Shown here one piece after another: positions 37,601 to 45,545 of a stretch of 64,000 bases of DNA (position 1 is its first letter; the number at the start of each line of letters is the position of its first letter). Origin of the DNA: Micromonospora cathayae (GTDB lineage Bacteria > Actinomycetota > Actinomycetes > Mycobacteriales > Micromonosporaceae); NCBI RefSeq assembly GCF_028993575.1, contig NZ_CP118615.1, positions 6,477,001-6,541,000 on the forward strand, given 5' to 3'. Under the pieces are notes generated by a model that saw only the letters and a program-made list of their open reading frames with translations, had not been told where the DNA came from and ran no database searches. Position numbers and translations under genes: made by a program.

Positions 37601-39658
37601 TCAGTCATAGATCGCCTCCACCAGCCAGCAGCCGGACTCGACGGCCAGCAGTACGGCGGTACCGTCGGCCAGCCGCATCTGGAACCGGGCCCGCCGACGG
37701 GCCTCGGCCGGCGCCCACCAGCGCTCGTCGACCGGCCACGGCCCGGCCCAGCCGACGATCTCCACCGGCCGGGCGGTGTCGACGGTCAACCGGGCCGGTG
37801 GCGCGGTGAGCTGGAGCCGGGCGCTCACCCCGACCGGCTCACCGGCCGCGTCGTGCACGGTCGCCGCCAAGGGCTCCGGCAGCACCACGGCCGGCGCGGG
37901 CGGCGGCAGCCGCCCGGGCCACGGCGGCACCACCGACGCCCCCGCCCGCCCGCCGGCACCGACCCGCGTCGACCGACCGGAACCCGTCCGTACCGGACCA
38001 CCGGGCCCTGCCCCGGACCACGCCGGACCGCCGGCCCCGGCCCGCGCCGGACCGCCGTCCCCGGCCACCGCCGGACCGCCGGCCCCGGCCCGCGCCGGAC
38101 CGCCGTCCCGCGCCACCGCTGGACCGGACGCGGACCACGCCGGACCGCCGGATCCGGAGCCGGCCACCGCCGGACCGCCAGACCCGGGCAACGCCGGACC
38201 ACCGGAGCCGGCCACCGCCGGACCGCCCGGGCCGGACCGCAGCCGGTCGTCCGGGTGGGATGCGGCGGTGCCCTGCGGAGCCGTCTCGGCAGGCGGCGGG
38301 ACGGCGGCGGGCCAGTGCGGGTCGCCGGGACGGTCGGGGGTGCGCTCGTCACCCCACGGCACCAGGCGTACCTGGTCGGCGGGGGACCGGCCGCCACCGA
38401 GCACCGCGGTCACCACCGACTCCGGCCCGAGGATGCCCTGCACCCGGCTCAACGCCCGGTGCGCCCGTTCCCGCTCCTCCCCGGTGGCCCCCCAGAGCCC
38501 GGGTTGCAGGCCGACCTGGGCGAGCACCCCGTCCGGGACCAGCCGTAGCCGGACGATGCCGGCGGTCGGCCGGCTCGGCCAGGCGCGCCCACCGGGACGG
38601 CCGGTGCCACCGGTGAGCCAACCGTCGAGCTGCCAGCGGAGCCGGTCGGCGATGGCGGTGGCGGTGAGCAACCCGTCGTGCCGCCAGACCCGGTGCAGTT
38701 CCTGGCCGTGCGCGGTGACCGCCTCGATCCCGAGCCGGGTGCAGGCCAGGCCGTACCCGGTCAGCCGGTCGTGCAGCCGCCCGGCCAGCGTGCGGGCGGC
38801 GAACGCGGCGGCGTCGACACGGTCGATCGGCTCGTCGTAGTCGGCGGTGACGGTCAGGTCGGCCGGGGGTCGGCGGACGGCGAGCGGCCGATGGTCCCGT
38901 CCGGCGGCCAACCGGTGGGCCAGGGCCGCGTCGAACCCGAAGCGGGCCAGTACGTCCCCGGCGGGGAGCGCGGCGAAGTCGCCCAGCGTACGGATGCCGA
39001 GCCGACGTAGCAGGTCGGCCAGGGCGGGCCGGCCGAGCGCCTCGACCGGCAGGTCGGCGAGGAATCCCGGCGTGCCACCCGGGGCCACCACCTGACCGGT
39101 GCGGGCGGCGAGCCCGGCGGCGAACACGCCGTCCGCGATGCCGACCTGGCTCTCCACCGCGCACGCCTGGGCGACGTGTTCGATGATCTGCTCGGCTGCC
39201 GCCTCCTCGCCGCCCAGGTACCGGGCCGGCCCCCGGGCGGCCATCGCGCAGGCCCCGGGCCGGACCACCTCCACCCCGGCGACGAGCTGCTCGACCGCGG
39301 CGACCACCGGCTCGAAGGCCCGGGTGTCCCGGGCGGGGTCGTACTCGACCACGGTCAACCGGGGGCAGCGTCCCTGCGCCTCCCGTTTGCGCAGACCCCG
39401 GCGGATCCCGTCGGCCCGGGCTCGTTCCGAGCAGGCGACCACCCGGTTGGCGTGCAGGACGGCGACCGGCCCGGTGGCGGGCACCCCGTCGACGATCTCG
39501 GCGGCGATCACCGGCCAGTCCGGGCACCAGAGCAGCAGGGTCCGGGTGGCGCGGGACGGACCGGTCGGCCCCGCACCGGCACCGGCGTCCGCCCCCGGGC
39601 CGGGACGCCGGGGGGACGGCCCTGCCGGGGTGGCGGGGGTGTCGGCGGCTGGTGTCAC
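37601..39658 (-). CDS. imuB: ImuB, Y-family polymerase-like mutasome scaffold
   Basis: ImuB is a catalytically inactive Y-family relative that links DnaE2 to the sliding clamp. The 685-residue protein starts its domain at RTLLLWCPDWPVIAAE near residue 38. It has the HhH region RLGIRTLGDFAALP and a little-finger-like domain, with no SLDE catalytic pair visible where active Y polymerases have it. Residues roughly 475-560 are a Gly-Pro-Ala tandem expansion with a 16-residue unit (AVAGDGGPARAGAGGP). QPGLWG near 395 could serve in clamp contact. The GTG overlaps the imuA' stop by 4 nt. Confidence 0.88.
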   Translation of the reverse strand: MTPAADTPATPAGPSPRRPGPGADAGAGAGPTGPSRATRTLLLWCPDWPVIAAEIVDGVPATGPVAVLHANRVVACSERARADGIRRGLRKREAQGRCPRLTVVEYDPARDTRAFEPVVAAVEQLVAGVEVVRPGACAMAARGPARYLGGEEAAAEQIIEHVAQACAVESQVGIADGVFAAGLAARTGQVVAPGGTPGFLADLPVEALGRPALADLLRRLGIRTLGDFAALPAGDVLARFGFDAALAHRLAAGRDHRPLAVRRPPADLTVTADYDEPIDRVDAAAFAARTLAGRLHDRLTGYGLACTRLGIEAVTAHGQELHRVWRHDGLLTATAIADRLRWQLDGWLTGGTGRPGGRAWPSRPTAGIVRLRLVPDGVLAQVGLQPGLWGATGEERERAHRALSRVQGILGPESVVTAVLGGGRSPADQVRLVPWGDERTPDRPGDPHWPAAVPPPAETAPQGTAASHPDDRLRSGPGGPAVAGSGGPALPGSGGPAVAGSGSGGPAWSASGPAVARDGGPARAGAGGPAVAGDGGPARAGAGGPAWSGAGPGGPVRTGSGRSTRVGAGGRAGASVVPPWPGRLPPPAPAVVLPEPLAATVHDAAGEPVGVSARLQLTAPPARLTVDTARPVEIVGWAGPWPVDERWWAPAEARRRARFQMRLADGTAVLLAVESGCWLVEAIYD
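37985..38240. repeat. Coding tandem repeats inside imuB
   Basis: Multiple imperfect copies of about 48 bp encode Gly-Gly-Pro-Ala-rich units of imuB. Reading frame is kept in all copies. This is probably a flexible linker that expands and shrinks by slippage. Confidence 0.75.
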
Positions 39659-40389
39659 GCCGAACCCACCAGGGTCAACACCCGCCCCGGGGACGCCCCG
39701 GACGTGACCGGGCGATGCGCCGTCCGGGGGATGACCCGGGTGAGGTCGTCACCGGGGAGCCATACCTTGATCTCCTTCGGTCGGCTGGCCGCGCCGCGTC
39801 CCCGCGCGGAGACGGTGACCTCGCGTCGGCGGAGCCGCCCCCGCCCCGGCCCGAGCCCCTCCCATCCGCCCCGGACCACCTGCAACGTGACGTCGGCCCC
39901 ATCCCAGCGGCCGTACGGGACGAGCACGCAGCCACGCTGCCGGGCCCGGGCGGCCAACCGGCTGGCGACCGAGGCGGTGACCGCGGCCGGAACCGCGGTG
40001 ACCACCACGTCCACCCCGTCGATCAGGGCGGCGACGACGGTCGCCCATTCCGGGCCGGGTCGGGGCACCAGGGCGAGCCGGTCCAGTGCGATACCGGCCT
40101 CGGCAGCCGCGACCGCGCCGAAGGCCGGCACCCCGACCACGGCGCACCACGAACCGGCCCGGGACGCCTCGGCGAGCAGCGCCAGCAGCAGGGACGTCCC
40201 ACCGCTGCGCCGGGGCTGACCGGTGCTGACCGAGATCGTGCTGCCCCGACGCAGCCCCCGGTCAGGTAGCAGGCCGGTGAGTTCGGGCCGCAGCGGCAGC
40301 ACCCGGTGGGCACCCGCCGGATCGGGTGCGCTGGCCGGCCGGACCAGGTCGGCCAGCGCGGCGGAACCGACCACCATTCGGCCCGCCAT
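39655..40389 (-). CDS. imuA': ImuA'-like RecA-related mutasome protein
   Basis: ImuA' is a RecA-like protein of the ImuA'-ImuB-DnaE2 mutasome. The 244-residue product has an N-terminal stretch RVLPLRPELTGLLPDRGLRRGSTI and a P-loop-like region STGQPRRSGGTSLLLALL that lacks a canonical GxxxxGKT, as is usual for ImuA'. The hydrophobic strand VDVVVTAVP follows, then a basic C-terminal part. The ATG at 40387-40389 is chosen over 40428 because GGGGG lies 7 nt upstream. Identification rests largely on position before imuB and dnaE2. Confidence 0.8.
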   Translation of the reverse strand: MAGRMVVGSAALADLVRPASAPDPAGAHRVLPLRPELTGLLPDRGLRRGSTISVSTGQPRRSGGTSLLLALLAEASRAGSWCAVVGVPAFGAVAAAEAGIALDRLALVPRPGPEWATVVAALIDGVDVVVTAVPAAVTASVASRLAARARQRGCVLVPYGRWDGADVTLQVVRGGWEGLGPGRGRLRRREVTVSARGRGAASRPKEIKVWLPGDDLTRVIPRTAHRPVTSGASPGRVLTLVGSA

Positions 40390-40648
40390 GGACAAGCCCC
40401 CCCGTCGTGTCGTGTCGTACCGGATCAAGCGCGGTGTGCAGTCGGCCGACCCGGCCGTGGCGTGGCCGGGTCGGTGGGTGGTGTGGCCAGGCCGACGTGG
40501 CCGGAGCCGGCATGGTCGGGCCGGGTGGACGGAGTGGCCACGCCGGGTCGTCGCGGCTGGCGTACGGGTGGGAGGGCCCGGCCCGGCCGGTCAGCGCGCC
40601 GGCATGGCCGGCGGGGTCGACGGGCTGACCGGTCAGCTGGTGGGTCGG
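40390..40648 (-). other. Gap between HEPN gene and imuA' with hairpin
   Basis: No gene is supported here. A perfect 11-bp hairpin CCGACCCGGCC / GGCCGGGTCGG (40446-40456, 40464-40474, 7-nt loop) lies in the middle of GGCCGGG-rich low-complexity DNA. It may lower readthrough from the HEPN gene into imuA'. No SOS box was seen in this gap. Confidence 0.5.
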
Positions 40649-41101
40649 TCAGGCGGCGGCGAGTCCGTCGAGGACCGGTTGGTGTGCCACACCGAGCGTC
40701 ACCTCCACCACCGCCACGAACTGTTCGGCGGCACGGAGCAGATCGTCGGCCTCACGGGCGGTCACCACCCGGGGGATGCCCGCCTCGGCGGCAGCCCGCT
40801 TGCTGGCCCCGACGGCGAAGAAGCTGGCCCACTCGCCCAGCTCGGGGGCGACCCCGGCGAGCAGGACCCAGACGCTGGTGATCCGGTTGCGCCGGGTGGG
40901 CGCGGGGCGGGCGCGGGCGGCCAGCAGAGCCGCCGCCGCACGCAGCGCCGCGAGGTGCGCGGCGGCGTAGCGCAGGCCGTCGGGACGGGTCTGCGCGGCT
41001 TCGGCCAGCCCGCGTCGGGCCACGGCGAGCAGCTGGGCCGGGGTGCGGTGCGGCAGCACGTGCGCGGGCACCGTGGGTGCCGGTGCCGGATGGGACGGCA
41101 T
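40649..41101 (-). CDS. SAV_6107-like HEPN-domain protein
   Basis: This is a 150-residue all-alpha protein resembling the SAV_6107-type HEPN group found in actinomycetes near imuA'/dnaE2. Long helices (LLAVARRGLAEAAQ; HLAALRAAAALLAAR) are followed by RRNRITSVWVLLAGVAPELGEWASFF. A sequence RYAAAH matches the R-x4-H pattern used by HEPN ribonucleases, but whether it is catalytic here is open. The ATG at 41099-41101 has GGAGGAG 8 nt upstream. A longer frame from 41245 has no support. An SOS box and a structured leader lie upstream. Confidence 0.78.
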   Translation of the reverse strand: MPSHPAPAPTVPAHVLPHRTPAQLLAVARRGLAEAAQTRPDGLRYAAAHLAALRAAAALLAARARPAPTRRNRITSVWVLLAGVAPELGEWASFFAVGASKRAAAEAGIPRVVTAREADDLLRAAEQFVAVVEVTLGVAHQPVLDGLAAA

Positions 41102-41457
41102 GGACTGTCTCCTCCGCGTCGCCGGGACGGCCGGGCCACCGACGGCGGACGTGGAGCCCGCCCGGCGGCACGGCCGGGGTCGAGGTGGTGCGGAGGAAGA
41201 CGCACCCGGTGCGGCCGGCCGGGTGTGGACGCTTCCCCACACCACACCCGGCCGGCTTGACCGGCGGGTTCGTCGTCCGCCGCCCGGGGGTCGTGGGCGG
41301 CGGACGACGATCCTGCCTGACGGGACCGGGCTCGCGACTGCCCGGTGCCCGGTGCGGTCCGCGGAACCGCACCTCCCCGGGAGTGGAGCCGCGAAACACC
41401 CCTCCCGGGCCGGTGGGAACCGGCGCCCGACTCAATCGAACACCCGTTCTAACCACT
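41102..41457 (-). ncRNA. Structured 5' leader (candidate regulatory RNA) upstream of the HEPN gene
   Basis: About 355 nt of predicted untranslated RNA contain five perfect stems in a row: GCCGGT/ACCGGC (41409-41424); CCCGGGAG/CTCCCGGG (41376-41409); GGTGCGGT/ACCGCACC (41351-41373); a 14-bp stem (41272-41285 / 41295-41308) with a 9-nt loop; and a 14-bp stem (41214-41227 / 41243-41256). No plausible coding frame was recognised. It could be a regulatory leader or a separate small RNA. This is inferred from structure only. Confidence 0.45.
41436..41451 (-). promoter_or_regulatory. LexA-type SOS box
   Basis: TCGAACACCCGTTCTA matches the actinobacterial LexA consensus TCGAAC-N4-GTTCGA at 11 of 12 defined positions. 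It lies just after the predicted start of the minus-strand transcript leading to the HEPN gene and the mutasome genes. A repressor bound here would block that promoter. Confidence 0.75.
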
Positions 41458-41463
41458 GCTGAC

Positions 41464-41492
41464 AGTACACCCTGCCGCCGGCGAAAACGCAA
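41464..41492 (-). promoter_or_regulatory. Predicted promoter of the HEPN/mutasome transcript
   Basis: On the minus strand TTGCGT (41487-41492) and TGTACT (41464-41469) are 17 nt apart. Transcription would start near 41457, six bases before the SOS box. TACTGT one base over is an alternative -10. Confidence 0.5.
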
Positions 41493-41518
41493 CGTGTGAC
41501 ACGACGTAGCCTCGCAGG

Positions 41519-42577
41519 GTGATCCCGCCCCGCCCTGCCCTCGGTGTCGTCATGGTGCTCGCCTCCGGAGCACTGTTCGCGGTCAACGGCACCGTCTCCA
41601 AACTGGTGCTCCGCGCCGGCATCGACGCGCCGCAACTGACCCTGCTGCGCGCGGCCGGCGCGTTCACCGCGCTGCTGGTGCTGAGCGCGCTGCTACGGCC
41701 CGGACCGCGTCGGCTGCGGGCCACCGCCGGGCAGATTCCGCTGCTGGTCGGGTACGGACTGACCGGGTTCTTCCTGGTCCCGATGCTCTACTTCGTCGCC
41801 ATCTCGCGGCTGCCGGTCGGCATCGGCCTGCTGTTCGAGTACTCCGCCCCGCTGCTGGTCGCCCTCTGGGCCCGGTTCGGCCAGCGGCAGCCGGTCCGGT
41901 CCCGGCTCTGGGCCGGCCTGGCGCTGAGCCTCGCCGGGCTGGCCTGCGTCGCCGAGGTCTGGGGCGAGCCGAAGCTCGACGGCCTGGGGGTGCTGGCCGG
42001 GCTCGGGGCCGCCTTCTTCCTCGCCTGCTACTACGTGCTCGGCGCGCGCGGGGTCGAGGGACGGGACACCATCTCGCTCTGCACCTGGGCGTTCGGCGCC
42101 GCCGCCGTGGCCGGCCTGCTCACCCGGGCGTTCATCGGGGTCGGTGACTGGACGCCGCTGGCCGGTACCAGCCAGGGCGTGCCGGTCGCGCTGCTGCTCG
42201 GGTACGTGGTGCTGCTCGGCTCGGTCGTGCCGTACCTGCTGGTGGCCGGGGCGATGCGGCACCTGCCGGCGACCAGCGTCGGGATCGTCGGCATGGTGGA
42301 GCCGGTGCTCGCCTCGGCGGTCGCCTGGGTGGTCATCGGCGCGGGCGAGGCACTCAACGTCGCCCAGCTCGGCGGGGGTGCGCTGGTACTGCTCGGGGTC
42401 GCGCTGGCCGAGACGGCCCGGGTCGCCCCCACCCGGCCCTCCCCGGACGGGCCCGGCGGCTCACCGGACGGGCCCGACGGCCGGTCCGGCCCCGCCACCG
42501 TCGGGCAGCCCGGTCCGCCCGACGCGATCGCCGTGATCCCCACCGGACGACCCGACGCCGCCGGGCCGCTCCCCTGA
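41519..42577 (+). CDS. EamA/DMT-family transporter
   Basis: This 352-residue protein has ten membrane segments in two EamA halves. The first half includes ASGALFAVNGTVSKLVLRAG and RLPVGIGLLFEYSAPLLVALWARFG. The second includes RHLPATSVGIVGMVEPVLASAVAWVVIG. A disordered Pro/Gly/Asp-rich tail of about 55 residues follows (PDGPGG / PDGPDG repeats). DMT transporters export metabolites or amino acids; the substrate is unknown. The GTG has TAGCCT 8 nt upstream and no ribosome site, so a leaderless transcript is probable. Confidence 0.88.
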   Translation: MIPPRPALGVVMVLASGALFAVNGTVSKLVLRAGIDAPQLTLLRAAGAFTALLVLSALLRPGPRRLRATAGQIPLLVGYGLTGFFLVPMLYFVAISRLPVGIGLLFEYSAPLLVALWARFGQRQPVRSRLWAGLALSLAGLACVAEVWGEPKLDGLGVLAGLGAAFFLACYYVLGARGVEGRDTISLCTWAFGAAAVAGLLTRAFIGVGDWTPLAGTSQGVPVALLLGYVVLLGSVVPYLLVAGAMRHLPATSVGIVGMVEPVLASAVAWVVIGAGEALNVAQLGGGALVLLGVALAETARVAPTRPSPDGPGGSPDGPDGRSGPATVGQPGPPDAIAVIPTGRPDAAGPLP

Positions 42578-42638
42578 CCGACCTGCGGCGGTACGGCCGG
42601 CTGAACGGGGTCGGCGCGGACCGGGGAGAATGGTCCGC

Positions 42639-43127
42639 ATGCAGCCACACCCCAACGTGCAGGCGGTACAGGACGCGCTCGACGCCGCCAAGGCCCGGGA
42701 CGGTTCCGGTGGGCCGTCCGGTGTCCATCTGCTCCCGGACGCGGTGCACACCGCCGCGGCGGCGGCCGAGGCGCTCGGCGTGCCGGTGGGAGCGATCGCC
42801 AACTCGCTGGTCTTCGACGCCGACGGCGCGCCGCTGCTGGTGCTCACCTCCGGCGCGCACCGGGTGGACACCGCCGGGCTGGCCGCCACGCTCGGTGTCA
42901 CCCGGCTACGCCGGGCCAGCCCGGAGTTCGTCCGCACCCACACCGGCCAGGTGATCGGCGGGGTCGCCCCGCTCGGCCACCCCACGCCGCTGCGCACCCT
43001 GGTGGACACCGCGCTGGCCGGGTACGCCGAGGTCTGGGCGGCCGGCGGGGTGCCCCGGGCGGTCTTCCCGAGCACGTACGCGGAGCTGCTGCGGATCACC
43101 GCCGGCACCCCGGCCGAGGTGGCGTGA
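42639..43127 (+). CDS. YbaK/EbsC-type aminoacyl-tRNA deacylase
   Basis: This is a 162-residue YbaK-domain protein. Family members hydrolyse mischarged tRNA, such as Cys-tRNA-Pro. Visible features are AIANSLVFDADGAPLLVLTSGAHRVD and FVRTHTGQVIGGVAPLGH, the substrate-pocket segments. The ATG at 42639 is preferred because GGGGAG lies about 10 nt upstream; an ATG at 42630 overlaps that site. Its stop overlaps the CrtA-like gene by GTGA, so it heads, or is cotranscribed with, the carotenoid operon without an evident pathway link. Confidence 0.85.
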   Translation: MQPHPNVQAVQDALDAAKARDGSGGPSGVHLLPDAVHTAAAAAEALGVPVGAIANSLVFDADGAPLLVLTSGAHRVDTAGLAATLGVTRLRRASPEFVRTHTGQVIGGVAPLGHPTPLRTLVDTALAGYAEVWAAGGVPRAVFPSTYAELLRITAGTPAEVA

Positions 43128-43882
43128 CCGGCCCGACCGCCGGCTCGGCGCCCGTACCCGAGCTGGTCACCCTGCACGTGTGGCGGGTCGGCCGGGCCGA
43201 CCTGCCCCGGGTGCTGCCCCGGATGGCGGTCGGCCCACGTCGGCTGCGGGCCACCGCCGGGGTGCGCTTCGCCAAGCTGCTCGGCACCGGTACCGGCACC
43301 GGATTCGGCCCGGACGACGTCGACGTGACCCGCTGGGCGGCGCTGACCGTGTGGGATTCCGCCGACGCGGCGGCCGGGTTCGACGGCTCCCCGGTCGGCC
43401 GGTCCTGGGCCCGGATCGCCCGGTCCACCTGCCGGCTGGACCTGCGGCCGGTGACCAGCCGGGGCGAATGGTCCGGCCGACGGCCGTTCGGCGACCCGAC
43501 CGGCGGCCGGGTGGACGGTCCGGTGCTGGCGTTGACCCGGGCCCGGTTGCGGACCCGCCGGGCGGTCACCTTCTGGCGGGCGGTCCCCCCGGTGGCCGCC
43601 GCGCTGCACGACGCGCCCGGCCTGCTCGCCCGGTTCGGGGTGGGCGAGGCCCCGCTCGGCTGGCAGGGCACGGTCAGTGTGTGGCGCGACCCGGCGAGCC
43701 TGGTCGGGTTCGCGTACCGTCACCCGGAGCACCGGGCCGCGATCGCCCGTACCCCCACCGAGGGCTGGTACGCGGAGGAGCTGTTCGCCCGGTTCGAGGT
43801 GCGCGCCGTGGTCGGCGACCGAACGGTGCTGGGCTGGACCGGTGACCACGACACGGAGACGGTGGAGGGCGGACGCGCATGA
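43124..43882 (+). CDS. CrtA (spheroidene monooxygenase)-like protein
   Basis: This is a 252-residue relative of spheroidene monooxygenase (CrtA), the heme-dependent enzyme that oxidises acyclic carotenoids. The family pattern is visible in HVWRVGRADLPRVLPRM, the central GVRFAKLLGTGTGTGF, ALTVWDSADAA, and the C-terminal SLVGFAYRHPEHRAAI and GWYAEELFARFEV. The GTG overlaps the YbaK-like stop by 4 nt and the gene overlaps the next one by ATGA. The location among cruF, glycosyltransferase and crtD-like genes suggests a carotenoid substrate, but many CrtA-like proteins are unassigned. Confidence 0.8.
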   Translation: MTGPTAGSAPVPELVTLHVWRVGRADLPRVLPRMAVGPRRLRATAGVRFAKLLGTGTGTGFGPDDVDVTRWAALTVWDSADAAAGFDGSPVGRSWARIARSTCRLDLRPVTSRGEWSGRRPFGDPTGGRVDGPVLALTRARLRTRRAVTFWRAVPPVAAALHDAPGLLARFGVGEAPLGWQGTVSVWRDPASLVGFAYRHPEHRAAIARTPTEGWYAEELFARFEVRAVVGDRTVLGWTGDHDTETVEGGRA

Positions 43883-44571
43883 GGTTGGTGCGATGGACCC
43901 CGGACGATCTGGTCCGGCGGCTGGACGACGTGGTCGCCGTCTACGGCGAGGCGATGGGGTACCGTCCGGACCTGCTGGAGTCCCGGCGCGGCTACATCGC
44001 CACCCACGTCCGCCGGCCGGGGTTCCGGGCGGTCGCCAGCCTGACCAGCGAGGGTCACCTGGCCGGCTTCGGGTACGGCTACCTGGGCGCGCCCGGCCAG
44101 TGGTGGCACGACCAGGTCAACCGGGCGCTGGATGCGGCCCAGCGGCGGATCTGGCTGACCCACTGCTTCGAGGTGGTGGAGCTGCACGTCCGGCCGACCG
44201 CCCAGGGGCACGGTCTCGGCGCGGGGCAGCTGCGGGTGCTGCTCGCCATGGCCGAGGGGAGCACCACCCTGCTGTCCACGCCGGAGGCCGACGAGCAGCG
44301 GTCCCGGGCCTGGCGGCTGTACCGCCGGTTCGGCTTCGTCGACATCCTGCGCGACTTCCACTTTCCCGGTGACGAACGCGCGTTCGGGGTGCTCGGTCGG
44401 AGCCTTCCGCTGCCGCCGCCCGCTGGCCCCACCGGCCCGGCCGCCTCCTCCCCGACAGCGTCCACCGGGCCAGCCGTGTCCGCCGGCCCGGCCGCCTCCT
44501 CCGGGTCAGCGGCGGCCACCAGACCGGCGGCGTCCACCGGCCCGGCCGTCTCCGGCCCGCAACCGTCGTGA
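43879..44571 (+). CDS. GNAT-family N-acetyltransferase in carotenoid operon
   Basis: This is a 230-residue GNAT protein. The acetyl-CoA loop is VELHVRPTAQGHGLGAGQLRVLL, and the fold ends near RLYRRFGFVDILRDFHF. About 45 residues of Ala/Ser/Gly/Pro-rich tail follow (TGPAVSAGPAASSG-type repeats). It overlaps the CrtA-like gene by ATGA upstream and the CruF-like gene by ATGA downstream, so it is embedded in the operon. Acylation of a carotenoid sugar would be a tempting role, but GNATs usually use amines and no direct evidence exists. Confidence 0.85.
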   Translation: MRLVRWTPDDLVRRLDDVVAVYGEAMGYRPDLLESRRGYIATHVRRPGFRAVASLTSEGHLAGFGYGYLGAPGQWWHDQVNRALDAAQRRIWLTHCFEVVELHVRPTAQGHGLGAGQLRVLLAMAEGSTTLLSTPEADEQRSRAWRLYRRFGFVDILRDFHFPGDERAFGVLGRSLPLPPPAGPTGPAASSPTASTGPAVSAGPAASSGSAAATRPAASTGPAVSGPQPS

Positions 44572-45545
44572 CCGGCGCACCGTACGCCCCGGCCGGCACC
44601 GCCACGCGTCGCCCCGCCGGGGGAACGCTCGTCCGCCGGCTGCCCTGGGCACTGCTCGGGGTGCTGGTGCTGGCGCAGATCGGCTACCCGCTGACCGGCG
44701 GGAGCACCCGGGCCGGGCTGACCGTGGCGACGGTCGTCCTCGGGTACCTGCTCTCGGTGTGCCATGCCCTGCTCACCCGGGGTCCCCGGACGGCGGCGGC
44801 GCTGGTCGCGGTCGCCACCGGCGGCGGTTTCGCCATCGAGGCGCTCGGCGTCGCCACCGGTTTCCCGTTCGGCAGCTACGACTACTCCGGCGAACTCGGG
44901 CCGAAGCTCGCCGGGGTACCACTGATCATCCCGCTGGCCTGGACCTGGATGGCCTGGCCGGCGTGGCTCGCCGCGGTCCGGCTCGTCCGGCCCGGAGTCG
45001 GGCGGATCGCGTTGGCCGCCGTCGGCCTGGCCGCCTGGGATCTCTTCCTCGACCCGCAGATGGTGGCCGAGGGGTACTGGCTCTGGCGGGACGCCGAACC
45101 GGCGCTGCCGGGGCTGCCCGGCATCCCGGTCACCAACTACCTCGGTTGGCTGCTGTTCGGGGTGCTGATGATGACCCTGCTGCGCCCGCTGGCCGGGCCG
45201 GCCGCCGCCGGGACGGGGCCCGCCGACCACCCCATGTACGCGCTCTACCTGTGGACGTACTTCTCCAGCGTGCTCGCCCACGCGGTCTTCCTCGACCTGC
45301 CCGCCTCGGCGGTGTGGGGCGCGGTCGGCATGTCGGTGGCGGCGGTGCCGCTGGCGGTCACCCTCGGCCGGTCCCGCCGGACCCACCGGCCCCACCAACG
45401 GTCCGACGGCCGTGACCACCCGGCCGGCCCGGACGACGGCCCGGACGAGGACCGTGACAAGCCGGCCGGTACGGGCGACGGTCGTGACCACCGGGCCGGT
45501 ACGGGCGACGGCCCCGACCATCGCCCGGTGGACGCCCCCGCATGA
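44568..45545 (+). CDS. cruF: CruF-like carotenoid 1',2'-hydratase
   Basis: This 325-residue integral membrane protein belongs to the CruF/carotenoid biosynthesis DUF422 group, which hydrates the psi end of acyclic or monocyclic carotenoids. It has about seven hydrophobic segments. The motifs are GFAIEALGVATGFPFGSYDYS, IPLAWTWMAWPAW and AAWDLFLDPQMVAEGYWLW. The C-terminal 55 residues are a hydrophilic repeat (GDGRDH / GDGPDH). It overlaps both neighbours by 4 nt. A glycosyltransferase follows directly, as expected if the new hydroxyl is glycosylated. Confidence 0.87.
   Translation: MTGAPYAPAGTATRRPAGGTLVRRLPWALLGVLVLAQIGYPLTGGSTRAGLTVATVVLGYLLSVCHALLTRGPRTAAALVAVATGGGFAIEALGVATGFPFGSYDYSGELGPKLAGVPLIIPLAWTWMAWPAWLAAVRLVRPGVGRIALAAVGLAAWDLFLDPQMVAEGYWLWRDAEPALPGLPGIPVTNYLGWLLFGVLMMTLLRPLAGPAAAGTGPADHPMYALYLWTYFSSVLAHAVFLDLPASAVWGAVGMSVAAVPLAVTLGRSRRTHRPHQRSDGRDHPAGPDDGPDEDRDKPAGTGDGRDHRAGTGDGPDHRPVDAPA

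Noticed and set aside
41400..41470. tRNA-like stretch on the minus strand (AGTGGTTAGAACG, GCCGGTTCCCACCGGC)
   Set aside because: No acceptor stem or anticodon arm can be formed. The strings are better explained by the SOS box and a leader hairpin.
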